From the NCBI RefSeq assembly GCF_964019385.1, contig NC_088645.1, positions 17,538,180-17,602,179 on the forward strand: a stretch of 64,000 nt of DNA. Reading direction: 5' to 3'. This DNA comes from Sycon ciliatum (taxonomy: Eukaryota > Porifera > Calcarea > Leucosolenida > Sycettidae). The notes under the pieces are model-generated. The model was not told the origin of the DNA. It made no database searches and saw only the letters and a list, made by a program, of their open reading frames with translations. Positions 9,285-19,700 of the stretch are shown here, piece by piece (position 1 is the stretch's first letter; every line of letters begins with the position of its first letter). Both the position numbers and the translations under genes were made by a program.

Positions 9285-11723
9285 CTGGAAAACATGGAGA
9301 AATTCAGATACAAAAGCAGTGATGAACGCGAGGTGCACGTCAATCATAGCTCTAGGCTACTGAGATTATCATTCAAATTTTCGACTCCCAAAACATATCG
9401 TCCAACTAGCGACGCTCAAAGCTAGCAAAGAGTATTTGAGGGGTACAGCTCCCGTTAGGAGCTGCATCTCCCGCTAAGGTATACCTGGTGTTAGCGTCCG
9501 TCGTGGGTTCCTTCGGGAACGGACACGATCAATTACTTATTTACTTTGCAGCTCGCTAAAGGCAAATTTAACAACAAAGCAAAAAGACAACACCGTCGAG
9601 ATCAATATTGTCAGACGCCTCACACAGCTAGTTCTTCCCAACAAACCTCTTTATAGTGTCTTTCTCTCTCATCAGCGGAGCTCAGAGTTACGGACCGAAA
9701 GGATCCGCTTTGCGAACAACAAGGGTGAATAGAAATCGGACCAGAGTACCAATTTCAGAGGTTCCTAACGGCGAGGAAAACTGAGAGCTATTCACGAAAT
9801 CGGAATGATGTTATGAAGGGAACACCAACCTGGCTTAACTAGAAACTTGCTACTTAGAAGTGTGGAATGCCCTAGAAAATAAAGACCTGACTATATCAAG
9901 TCTCAAATCTCTCAATGGAGAATCCCCGCAGTCCCTATGTACTTTAGAAAATATTATAATTATCAATTCATGTTGGGGCCAAAGTGCAGTTGGCTTTTAA
10001 AGTACCAGTGGTATACTTTCGTTTTCAGAGGCCAATGGCGGAGGGTTGGTATGGAACCTTGGACACGCACAGTCACCTATTATGTTCATGATCTATAGCA
10101 AAGGGAGGCAATAGGACCTAAAGAAAAGGATTCTCTTTCCCCAATTATAGGTACATACATGTAGATAAAATCTCGTGATACGCTGTCAAGACGAAGAAAT
10201 TAACGCGTTCAGAGAAATCTTCGGAGACCTGGTAACTGTATGTTCAACTTTGGCCACCAGTTACCTTTCTACAGTGGGTGAATTTCTGGAGAATACGATA
10301 GGGAGGAGACATGCAACTAAACGGCAGACATTTACCAGATCACCAGGTCACCACATTGATGATCGCTTTTGGTGGAGTTTCAACTCGGAGTACCTAAACA
10401 TGTTCTCTGTCCCTTTTGTATCAGCACCCACACCTAGAGTGCTTAACACTCATCGTTGTGTGGACTACTTCGCTTGTGTTTTTCTTACCTTTGCATAACG
10501 TGCCATTTTGCGCGGGAGTAGCCGAAAATCCACTGGAGCAGTTACAATAGTAGGAACCAGGAGTATTCACACATTTTCCAGTTCCTTGATGCTGACTACA
10601 AAGATGAGGTACTAGGGCACATTCGTCGTTATCAATGCATCCAAAATTCTTCCTCTCCTGTACGCGTACTTCAAGTGCATACATAAATCCATTTTGACAA
10701 ACGCATTGATAAGATCCCAAGCTGTTTTCGCACTCTGCTACGTATTTACTGTTATCGTTCCAATGGCAGGGATTTCTATATAGTTCACACTCATTGATAT
10801 CGTTGCATGTAAACTCATGTTCATGTCCTACAACCAGTACAGGTTCATATCCTTCTTCACAGTCACATTTGTATGACCCCCACGTGTTGATGCATGTGGG
10901 TTTATTGCCATTTTTAGGATGATCACCGCAAGGATCCTTTGTGTGAAGACATTCATTGATATCTAACACAGCACACGGGAATAGATACACATGGACATGC
11001 ATTATCACATCATCCGTACATCATTTGAATTTTTGTGTTGGTGCACGACCCTATCTGATTCTCTTCACATCGTAGACATCACACTTGAAAAAACCCGTGT
11101 CAAGTAAATGCCTTACCTTCTTGAAAGAATAATCCAATGTACGGGTTTTTGTCTGCAGTCAAACGGGTGCTACATGTTTGAGACATTCCAGTCTCATTAT
11201 GGACGGTGAATATGATGCGAAGCTTAGCGGATGATGCCAATGCTAGTTGTATATAGCCTGGCATACGTGGGCCCACTGAAATGAAATGAGATTGCACATT
11301 CATAATGGACCATCCATTCTGCCCATTGTCGTGGAATTCTTCTGAGACTACGATTAACTGACATGCACCCTCTGTAGTATATTCTATTCCTGTGACATTG
11401 ATAAGACAGTTGCCTGGGAATTCGAAGGCTGCAGTAACTCCATCGGGCGGTAACTGTTGCCACATTGGTTGGCTGTTGAGAGCAACAATAGGAGACCAGG
11501 TTGTCCATTTGAAAACTTCAAGACCTCCAAAATGGCTTTCAATCACAGTTACGAGGTTTTCATTTCCTGGCACACATTTAGGCTGCACTTCGCCTGAAGC
11601 CAACGTTATTACCGACCACATTGTGACTATTAGGACAATCAAAATAACCTTCTGTCTTGCTAGACGAGTACCTGGGATATGAGACAGCAATAACGACAGT
11701 ACCAAAAAAAGCCATTGCTTCAT
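8278..11723 (-). CDS. gene A: EGF-domain transmembrane receptor, 3 exons, ~695 aa
   Basis: Exons 11723-11117, 10962-10489 and 9284-8278 join in phase 1 and give 2088 bases with one stop. Order: hydrophobic leader with two apolar stretches, a cysteine-bearing ectodomain of unknown family (FEFPGNC shared with genes B-D), three calcium-binding EGF modules, a transmembrane helix (AVLVALSTICVTLIGLLVAL) followed by basic residues, and a tail of about 260 aa rich in tyrosines (NEYASV, YAYAIATA, YGYALATA). It is the shortest and simplest gene of the tandem family and the only one with a plausible ATG in the first exon. A CCTTTCCAG acceptor lies just upstream of that ATG, so a 5' non-coding exon is possible. 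A second acceptor (CCCAG/GT at 11672) matches where genes B-D begin this exon, so the true start could lie in an unseen exon. Role: cell-surface receptor, ligand unknown. Confidence 0.75.
9425..9550 (+). repeat. 3'-end hairpin of a retroelement (GGGTTCC-TTC-GGGAAC family)
   Basis: Around 9500-9530 lies CGTCGTGGGTTCCTTCGGGA then ACGGACACGATC, followed by the T-rich tail TTACTTATTTACTTT. The same hairpin plus tail ends a short insertion with target duplication at 41912-41986, and a variant ends a LINE fragment at 58533-58773. This is therefore probably the 3' end of a related retrocopy lying in intron 2 of gene A. Its 5' end is not defined. Confidence 0.5.
10489..10962 (-). CDS. gene A exon 2: three calcium-binding EGF modules
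   Basis: A 474-bp phase 1-1 exon encoding three EGF modules with D-I/N-N/D-E-C starts (DINECLHT, DINECELY, DNDECALV) and the aromatic calcium-binding pattern (C.N..GSY.C.C). Acceptor is GTTAG/AT at 10963, donor AAAG/GTAAG at 10488. In genes B-D each EGF module has its own exon; here three share one exon, which implies intron loss or a separate history. Confidence 0.85.
11117..11723 (-). CDS. gene A exon 1: leader and novel ectodomain
   Basis: Starts at ATG 11723 (MKQWLFLVLSLLLSH) and ends at donor GAAG/GTAAGG, phase 1. The domain part starts at about residue 44 and holds four cysteines (KCVPG, PGNC, GACQL, QTCST). Genes B-D carry a fifth cysteine (LVCEG) where this gene reads GLFFQEG, so one disulfide is probably missing. 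I do not recognise the fold; length and spacing suggest a compact secreted domain. The exon borders match those of the paralogs, which supports homology. Confidence 0.75.
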
Positions 11724-11757
11724 TTCTGGAAAGGAAATTTAACCTACCAAAGATGTA

Positions 11758-12698
11758 CTTCCTCCGTATACAAAAACTTCGTGACTTTTTTGAAAGCTGC
11801 GCACAGCTCTGGAATTGTTCCGTTTGACTCGGAATAACACTCGTGGCATTGTCTAACCTGTTTACAAGCTATATACAAAGAAAAAAACAACTCAGACGAA
11901 TGAGATTGAGTTTTTTCAGAGTCTTCGTCGCTCATGTCATTGTCACCTGACGACGCCGACTCCGCATCGCCAAACGTCGCTGCTTCCGCTCGCATTTCGT
12001 TCAGATTCTTGTCACCTTTAGTGATGATCCGATGCTGGACTTTGGCTACGTCCTCTTCATCTCTAGAGCTGTGTACGAATCGGTGTCGGCTATATTCAGT
12101 CGTTCCAACCCGCGACCTCCATTATGCCGTGAAAAGAGTCGTACAAGCACATCCACACGCTTCGCATTTTCTCGCCAGGATAATCTACAATGGCTTCGAG
12201 GAGGTCCCTACCATTCCCCTTGGCGACAAAAGAGACGTCTGACTGGAGAGAGGCGAAGAAAGCTAGGCCATCGACATTCTGATCCTGAGTCTGCGCTGGT
12301 TGCACGACGACTGAAATGTTTCATCTTGCCGTGCGAGCGAAACAAATCTATGTTCTCACGCTGTGTAGATCTATGGGGCCGCGCACCGCAAGTACGAGCC
12401 TGGCCACTTGCAGGGCAGCGAGTGCCGAGTGACTCGACTCCGTGTTCCAGGCACGAGCTACACTTTGTCACTGTGTCAGTTTCGAGCAATTAAGTGTTAG
12501 TTTTTATTGCATTTGACTCTTGAGTTTCTGTCGGCAACGTCCTCACACGCGTCAGTGGAGAATCTGTTCGGGATCAACCAAACTAACCTCGACATGGACG
12601 TGAGTTGTCGATGACAGCCTTTGGCACCGTTCGTTGAGCAGGTTCTTGCTCAAAACACCGTTCAAAAAAAGTCACGAAGTTTTTGTATACGGAGGAAG
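11758..12698. mobile_element. 941-bp TIR element with TA duplication next to gene A
   Basis: Left end CTTCCTCCGTATACAAAAAC (from 11758) continues to about 40 bp and is the reverse complement of the right end up to 12698, with a one-base indel in a T run. TA flanks both sides (11756-11757 and 12699-12700). This is a Tc1/mariner-type signature. Interior frames (for example 11744-11995 on the minus strand) do not look like transposase. It lies only about 33 bp upstream of the gene A ATG, so it may supply promoter or 5' UTR sequence. Confidence 0.65.
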
Positions 12699-15600
12699 TA
12701 GTACAATGATGTAGACGTAAATATGCTCAGTCTAGGGACAGAACTGTTTGGTCCTTTGTGGACTCATCAGGGCACCACAGAGCAGTTAAATAAGGCCGAA
12801 CCGTAAATATTCGAAGTGGAATATTCTTAGAGGCATTACACGCTTTTACCAAGCACATTTTAAATGAATCCAGGCGACCTTTCCCCTTCATATACACTCA
12901 CAACTTACAATGTAGACCGGGTAACCACGTCATGGTTGCTAGGGCAATGTATCCACGAAGGCGAGGCTACGAGCCAGAAGCTAGTTTATGCTAGAATTGG
13001 ATACTGTTGATCGATAGAACACTGCCTTCGCTAAGATCTACACTTATTTGTCTCCCAGATAATTTCAGAAATGTTCTTCAATGCGCATCACTAGTGAAGA
13101 CCTCTTTGTCACCGCAGATTCCAATGACCAACTGTATCTTGTACTTCGAGCACTCCCACCGGATTACAGTAGGATAGATGATTATAACCGTGAAGTTAAA
13201 ATGCTTCATAAGGACTGATCTAATCAACAGAACACGTCAGAACGTGTCAGACATTATCTTATCTCGTCTACCAATCTCTGTTTTCATTTGCACAGACAAT
13301 CTCTCACATATATAACCTCAATTTCCTTTTTTTAAAGGGACGATAGACACTACTAATACTTGTACTCTCTGGCGCTAGTATTCCGAACAAGCCTAGCTAG
13401 CCTAGTTACATGACATTATTACTAGTCTAAGCAGCAACATTCATCAGACCCAATGACAGAACATCTCGTGTGTTACCGGAATCGAGCGAACAAATGTGGT
13501 CGAGACAACCCATACCATTAGTGTTATAGAAACCTGCTTCAAGTATTCGACACAAAAAAGGCATTGACAGCTTTCTTCTCTAACTAACATCAGCTTTTGC
13601 AAGTAATAGAGCTCCCGGCCCGAGAATGAGCCTGTCTATGTTTGGAAAACGTTGGTAGATCTACCTGGTTCCCTTTTCATTGGCCTCAACTAAAGAATAA
13701 CGGACTGGCTGGCGAGTTTACATCGCTGATAAGTTTCCCTTTCCTTTCTATGCAGTCACTATGAGAATTATAGACGCGTGATAACCCTGAGACTGAACGT
13801 ATAAAGCACTCTTCCAGCAATCGATGATCCCATTTGCACATTACTTGTTTCCTGGACACGAAAATTCACGGTTCGCGTGAGACTCCGCTGGAGGCCGAGT
13901 TTTAACCGTATCCGTACGAACGCCGCCACCTTCAAGGACCAAGGCGCAGATGCAGCTGCTCCTCAAACAACAGCGCAAAAAAAATCTTTGTAAAATCCTG
14001 GCCATAGAATGAAATTCAGTTTCCTGGTCATCAGCCTGTAAAAACGAAGAAAGGGTAAGGTTCAGATCTTCTGCTGATGATGATCGACACTCTGTTTCCT
14101 TTTAAAACATCACATTCGGCTTGTCTGTTTGCTTGGGTTCACTTCACTTCGCTCGCCCGGAACAAACAGAGAAACAAACGGAGTGTCCATTATAACAAGC
14201 AGAAGATCTGAGCGTTCTGTACCATGAACATAATTCAAATAGGGCACGCTGAACACTGCGACGCATTCCTTACAGTGACATGGCCAACAATGGCCCTTTG
14301 GGATTGAACGTACTTTATCTATGCATGGAATTGAATAATGAAACAATTATAATTATGTGGTGGATAAGAACTGTGTTTACACCTGGCGCCCCCAAGTGCA
14401 ACTTTTGAAATAGTGAGTTGAAGCAAATGTCGCGTGATGGGATTGACCACTGTGCTGGGAGAGGAGCACACAATCATATTGAGGTCATAATAATTACAGG
14501 TGCCCCAAACACTCCGAGTTGCGCAGCACGGATTCTTTGATACAATGCCGATTGTCTCGACTGTGATCGACATCCTAGCATTGTATGTGGCTTCCTGTTG
14601 TGACCTTAATGGTACTTCTAACTTCCATGTTGATTAGTGGTACAGCTATACGTATGTATGACAGATGGTGGAAGCATGTCCCACCGGGTGTGAAGTTAAA
14701 CAATGCGGTTTCCCTATGTGCTCGCTTGAAGTTGATCACTGCTGTTAACTGTAGTATCTAAAACTGCAGATACATGTACATGCATTGTGGTCAGGATTGG
14801 CATTGATAACTGAAACTGCTACTGCTGATACGAGAACAAGTACCTAAAAAGACAACACCATGCTACGTAGCCAACCCTGCCATTGCAGGCATCAGTCAAA
14901 GAACCATCTAAGCCACACAAGGTGCATGAATACCGCACTAGATCCACTCCTTACCTCGATAGAAATGTTCTGAATCTCTCACATTCACAACCAAATGTTC
15001 CTTCTACTCATGCTTCCGAAATTTAGCGCAATATACATGTACAATCACGCTGCGACAATGGCTAGGAATCACACCATACTCTGAAACCATTTCCCTTATG
15101 TATTTGCTCAAACACGCTAACGTTATGAATGTGATGTATGCACCTATATTAAATACCTTTACTTCCCCCGACCTTATTTTGAATATCCTCAGTTTCTTGT
15201 TCAAACGTTACGGGGATTGCATTAAGCGAGGGATCATCCCCACGCCTTTCGCCTTTCGGAGCATTTTAGTTTCATGTGGAGATGAGTACAACACCAAAAT
15301 GGAAATGTGTTTCAATGCATCGGTTAGCAGTGCGACAAGTAATAGAACCTATGCGATGACATTACAATGTACGTGGAAATATCGAACAGGAGGTAGGGCA
15401 GTAGCATTGACAGGGCAATGAGTCATACAATGTTTGGAATACTAATGAGAAAACGATGAAATTGGCGCACAGGCAAAACAAAGTTCTGAACGGGTTGAGT
15501 TGTAACGAAGGACGTGCCATATCCCAAGGGGTGCAAAATACATGAAGTCACACAGGGGAGAAAATGTTGTGCATTGGATAAAGCTAAATCATACTGCGAG

Positions 15601-15935
15601 TGGAAATGAACGTTGAGCTCATTCGGCGTAACGTCACCTGATGCATGAGGCGCCATACGGATAATACAGTCATCACCTTTGTGGCGTAAATGACATAGAC
15701 ATGCACAAGAGCAGTGAGGCAATGAGTGAGTAGGATGTCTTCCAAATGCATGAAGAAATGATCTTATTCGTGGATTGTCCGTCAAGGAGATAACTATGAA
15801 TGTAAACAAAGGTGAAACGAGGGTGCAAGTAAAGATTTTCGCCCATTGATCATCGTGGATTCAGACGTATGGCTACGTTTCGTACTGTGGTAGCGTCACG
15901 CGATGGATTTGTAGACGCACAAGAGATGTGTAAAC
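12699..15935. other. intergenic DNA between genes A and B
   Basis: About 3.2 kb with no exon I can support. It contains one interspersed repeat (13858-13965). Open frames such as 14319-14573, 15098-15421 and 15423-15809 have no domain, no splice context and no paralog in the other units. The part next to 15936 should carry the 3' UTR of gene B. Confidence 0.4.
13858..13965 (+). repeat. interspersed repeat also found inverted at 53130-53240
   Basis: The words TTCACGGTTCGCGTGAGACT, GCCGAGTTTT, GCC(G)CCACCT and AAGGCGCAGATG occur here in this order, and in reverse complement at 53130-53240. The second copy is absent from the equivalent place in unit C (near 32060), so it is a mobile insertion. 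A short hairpin (CTCGGCT-TCC-AGCCGAG in the other copy) lies in the middle. Class unknown. Confidence 0.5.
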
Positions 15936-16771
15936 TTAGGTCTGGCGTGTTGCCCGTGTTGGTGCGACGGCAGCATATTGCGTGTCTTGAACATGCAACT
16001 CGTCATAACGGAGATTCTGCGTCTGAGGAGTCGTCGAGTCATGAGATAGTTTGGTGTATTCATAGATGGGCACATCAGGAGCAGCAGCGGCGAGTTCAGG
16101 TAAATTGGAGAGATCTGTTCTCCAATTGGAGATCAAATTGGCATACGGGGTCGGTTTCTCTGGGGTTGCGCGAGTGGTTGAGGTGATCTGAGTTCCATGT
16201 GAGATCTCTGACACGCGTGGCTCCGATGTTCCACCTCTGGATTCACTTGACTCAGTTGCCAAGGCGTAAAAACCCAAGTCGTCTTCCCCACAGTCTTGGT
16301 TGCTTGGAGGTGCTGCGTTCCTGGAGGATATCGTGGCCTTGTTGATGGCTCTTCCCTGACTAGATTCAATAGGGTTAGAATACTCAGGTGCGTTTACCGA
16401 TCCATCAGTTGCAAGGGCATAGATCGAGTCGCGCTGCTCGGCGGCGTTGTCAAGACGTGTGTGAGATGTGGCACCAGCGCTTGCAACGCTATATTCATTC
16501 TCCTCTGGTCCATTTGCGCCCACAGTCTGGTAGTAAACTACGGCAGGCGCATTCTGGTGTAGCTCCGGCTTTTGATCGGAGGCGCTGACAGTGTCCACAG
16601 GCAGATCATTCTGTGTTTGGTTTCCTCTAGCAGCTGCAGCTTTCTGTCGTTTCCTGATGACGATGTAGGTGACCAGAGTGGCCAGAATCAAGACAACCAG
16701 ACCTGTAGATATAGAAACCGCAACTGTGGCCGTTGTACGGACATCAGTAGAGCTAGTAACACCAACCAGAG
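15936..16771 (-). CDS. gene B last exon: transmembrane helix and ITIM/ITSM-like tail
   Basis: Acceptor GTTACAG/CT at 16772 in phase 1. A Thr-rich stalk leads into the helix VSISTGLVVLILATLVTYIV and basic IRKRQK. The tail of about 220 aa has NEYSVA, SIYALATD, GFYALATE, TPYANL, YEYTKL, LRYDELHV and TQYAAV. LRYDEL fits the ITIM consensus and TQYAAV fits the ITSM consensus (TxYxxV/I); TPYANL is close. The open frame runs further upstream, but that part lies in a SINE and a GT repeat and is not coding. Confidence 0.8.
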
Positions 16772-19700
16772 CTGTAACAAAACACATATTCACACGCATA
16801 CCCCATACATGAACCCATACAAAATACACAGTCATAAAGACCGAAAAATGCATACATAACGCACACACCCACACACAAACGCACACTCGCAACACACACA
16901 CACACACACTTTGACCTTTGACGCCCGTCGCCGGAGGCGATGATAGCAATGCTACGGCAGAAGCCATAGCAACTTGTGCTGGGATTGCACCATTCAACAG
17001 CTTGCAAGGCTGAAGAATTGACCGTCACTATTCAGCCTGGTCTACACCATACAGCTATTTGAAGTGACTTTTTCTGGCCAGTGAATCCCTATTTTGGTCT
17101 TTTTTGGTCTTTTTTTTCTTTCTTTTTCCCGCACAAATATCACACCACATACTCCGGCATGCACTGGCTGTTGGTAACCACCCAGGAGAATGAAAGAAAA
17201 GTCAGGAAGATTCTAAGAAAGAGAAGAAAGACGTGTGTGACCATAATCGTCGGGAATCGAACCCGCAACCTATCGATTGGAAATCGCTGCACATACCACT
17301 GCGCCATATGGGACACACACACACACACACCCAAACGCGCACTCGCAACATTGTCTGAGCGATATCCCGTGTCGGCATATTCTGAATAGTTATCAAGTGC
17401 GAAAATCATCCTACCCTGTTTTTTACTTCTAGTACAGACTAACATGAGTGGCTAGAGAATGGAATTATGCATGATGCCATATGTCACCTGCTCACAGCTG
17501 TATAGCCTGGTGTGTAAGGAGAGTGGTCTCAATGCCTGTGGGGACAAAGTTCGAAGTCTAAATTATAAACGTAAATTAAAAAAAGCGACTGCTTTGCAGT
17601 TGTTGCCGCGGTCAGGCCAGTGAAGTCATGTTCTGTGAATGCCCGTATAAGGGGCTTAAAAACATTAACAGCGACAGATCAACCAGGTTTACAATAATGC
17701 TCACCAAGACCCCTCTTCTAGGCCCTTCCCTCAAAGACAGAAACGAAAAGGTGTTTTAAACAAACTATCCCAAACTGAAGCAAGGAGGCGATTTCCGAGC
17801 AGACACCTTTTTAAAGTAGATGGAATCTTTCGTCACCTATTATTACGTCGCCAGATTTAAAATGTGAAATCAGGAGTACGTGGACCATTGATAATCCCCA
17901 TATCTGGCATCTTCGAAGAATACGGTGGAAAATTAAAAGTAATAGCTGTCTTTCAGAGAGGAAAACATAACCGAACCTCATATCTCTACATAGCTATGTC
18001 ACTGTTGGGAATGGTGCAAATTGAAGTCATGCCAGCATCGTATACGTACGGCGTACTTAGGTGTCCATCTCATCCTTTGCCGCTGGTCATGCCGCCGATG
18101 AAATAGAAGTTGCAACCTTTGTTTTGCTATCTCGGAAACATCCTCATATACAATCAGTGGTCAGTGAACAGAGCACCTCCAGGGTGTCAGTCCCCACATA
18201 ACTTACCTAAGACCCAATCAGCTCTACTGGAAATCAAACAAACGTAAATGAAGCAATTGGGCCTCCTAACACACACATATTGCATGCCGCAATATGTCCT
18301 ACTACAAAGACATAGTCATTTTCAGTTGGCACAGCTTATGTATATCCACTGGTGTCTAACCTGAACAGTTGACGTCGTAATTCCCTGCCAAACATGGACA
18401 ATGGTAGGACCCGATCGTGTTTGAACAAGCTCGATTCTCATTGTTGATCTCGCCGCTACATACGTCAGCTTCATCTGTACATTCATTGATGTCTGTAAAG
18501 GATTAAAGACATGGTCCTGCTTTCTGAAGTACTTGCTGCACACGGTTTCTTTGAGGAGTGTATAATGCCGTTTTGCCGTTTCTTCTTTCACTAATAATTA
18601 TATCTCAGGTGTGTACCTGAAAGAAGTAGAATAAAAGTAATTATTGTTGATTTCACCGCGCCTACCACTCGGCTACCCATTACATTTACACTGGATTGAG
18701 GCTCCAGTCTCTCCGGAGGCGTGGGTTCGAATCCCACAGCTGCCACCAATGTAATGGGTAGCCGAGTGGTAGGCGCGGTGAAATCAACAATAATTACTTT
18801 TATTCTACTTCTTTCAGGTACACACCTGAGATATAATTATTAGTGAAAGAAGAAGCGGCAAAATAACTGACTTTCTCTCCGGTGCACACCTGGAGGTTGA
18901 ATAGCTCGTTATTATCAAAATCTCATCTTCTTCAAAACAGAAATGCGCAGCCGCTTATATGCAGCAGACGCTGTACGCTTACATACGGAGATACACTAAA
19001 TACACATCAGGCAAAGCTCCGTATTAGTTCCGTACTGCTTCCGTATTGGTCGGGCAGGGATACTACACTAACAACAATGTGAATGTGTTGCTAGGTTTGA
19101 TACATAAAATTTCTTCCTTGGCATGTGTCTTTGGTCCGTGATCCTAAAAGAAAGGTAATTCATGTCGTTATTACATAACACTAATCTGTAAAACTACTAA
19201 ACTTCTATCTCAAAATTATTGCTGAAGGTCGTATCGCATCAAAGGCACAAAACTGTATTTACAAAAGTGTTAGGTACCTCCTACCGTACCTTTTCTAGCT
19301 GGCCTGCATGCACTCGTGTACTCACCTTTTATCTCCTTTTGTTCCGCTGGCCTGGGTATCTACTTGCGCGCCCATAATTGCCATAGCTACCCAGGCCCTT
19401 TATCTTGCCGTTCAGACTTGATCTCTTCCTCTCTTTTCTCACTCTTCAATGTAGTCGTTTCGTTCGTCTTGGTCTCTTGTCTCGTCGTCTATAATAAATG
19501 TCGTTCCACCAACCTACCTGTTCCCGTTGTAATGTCTGGATAATAATATGTCGTCAGTCGTCCTTTTCGTATTCAACAAAAGCATCAATTATCAGAAAAG
19601 GTAATTGTGTACCTTCGCATGACAATCCAGAGTAGCCATCTGTGCATACACATTGGTAAGATCCAATTGTGTTTTGACAGTAACTGCGAGCATTCCCATT

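Noticed and set aside
12032-12493. 153-codon frame between gene A and gene B
   Set aside because: It lies inside the TIR element, overlaps frames on the other strand and resembles no transposase or other family.
16772-16997. N-terminal extension of the gene B last exon (VCVCVCVL...)
   Set aside because: It reads through a GT repeat and SINE sequence upstream of a good splice acceptor.
17240-17314. tRNA gene on the minus strand
   Set aside because: A and B boxes are present, but the acceptor stem does not pair and the same head starts other SINE copies.
18691-18775. Functional tRNA-Leu gene
   Set aside because: The halves are in permuted order inside an inverted repeat, and the acceptor strands do not match well; treated as a foldback element.
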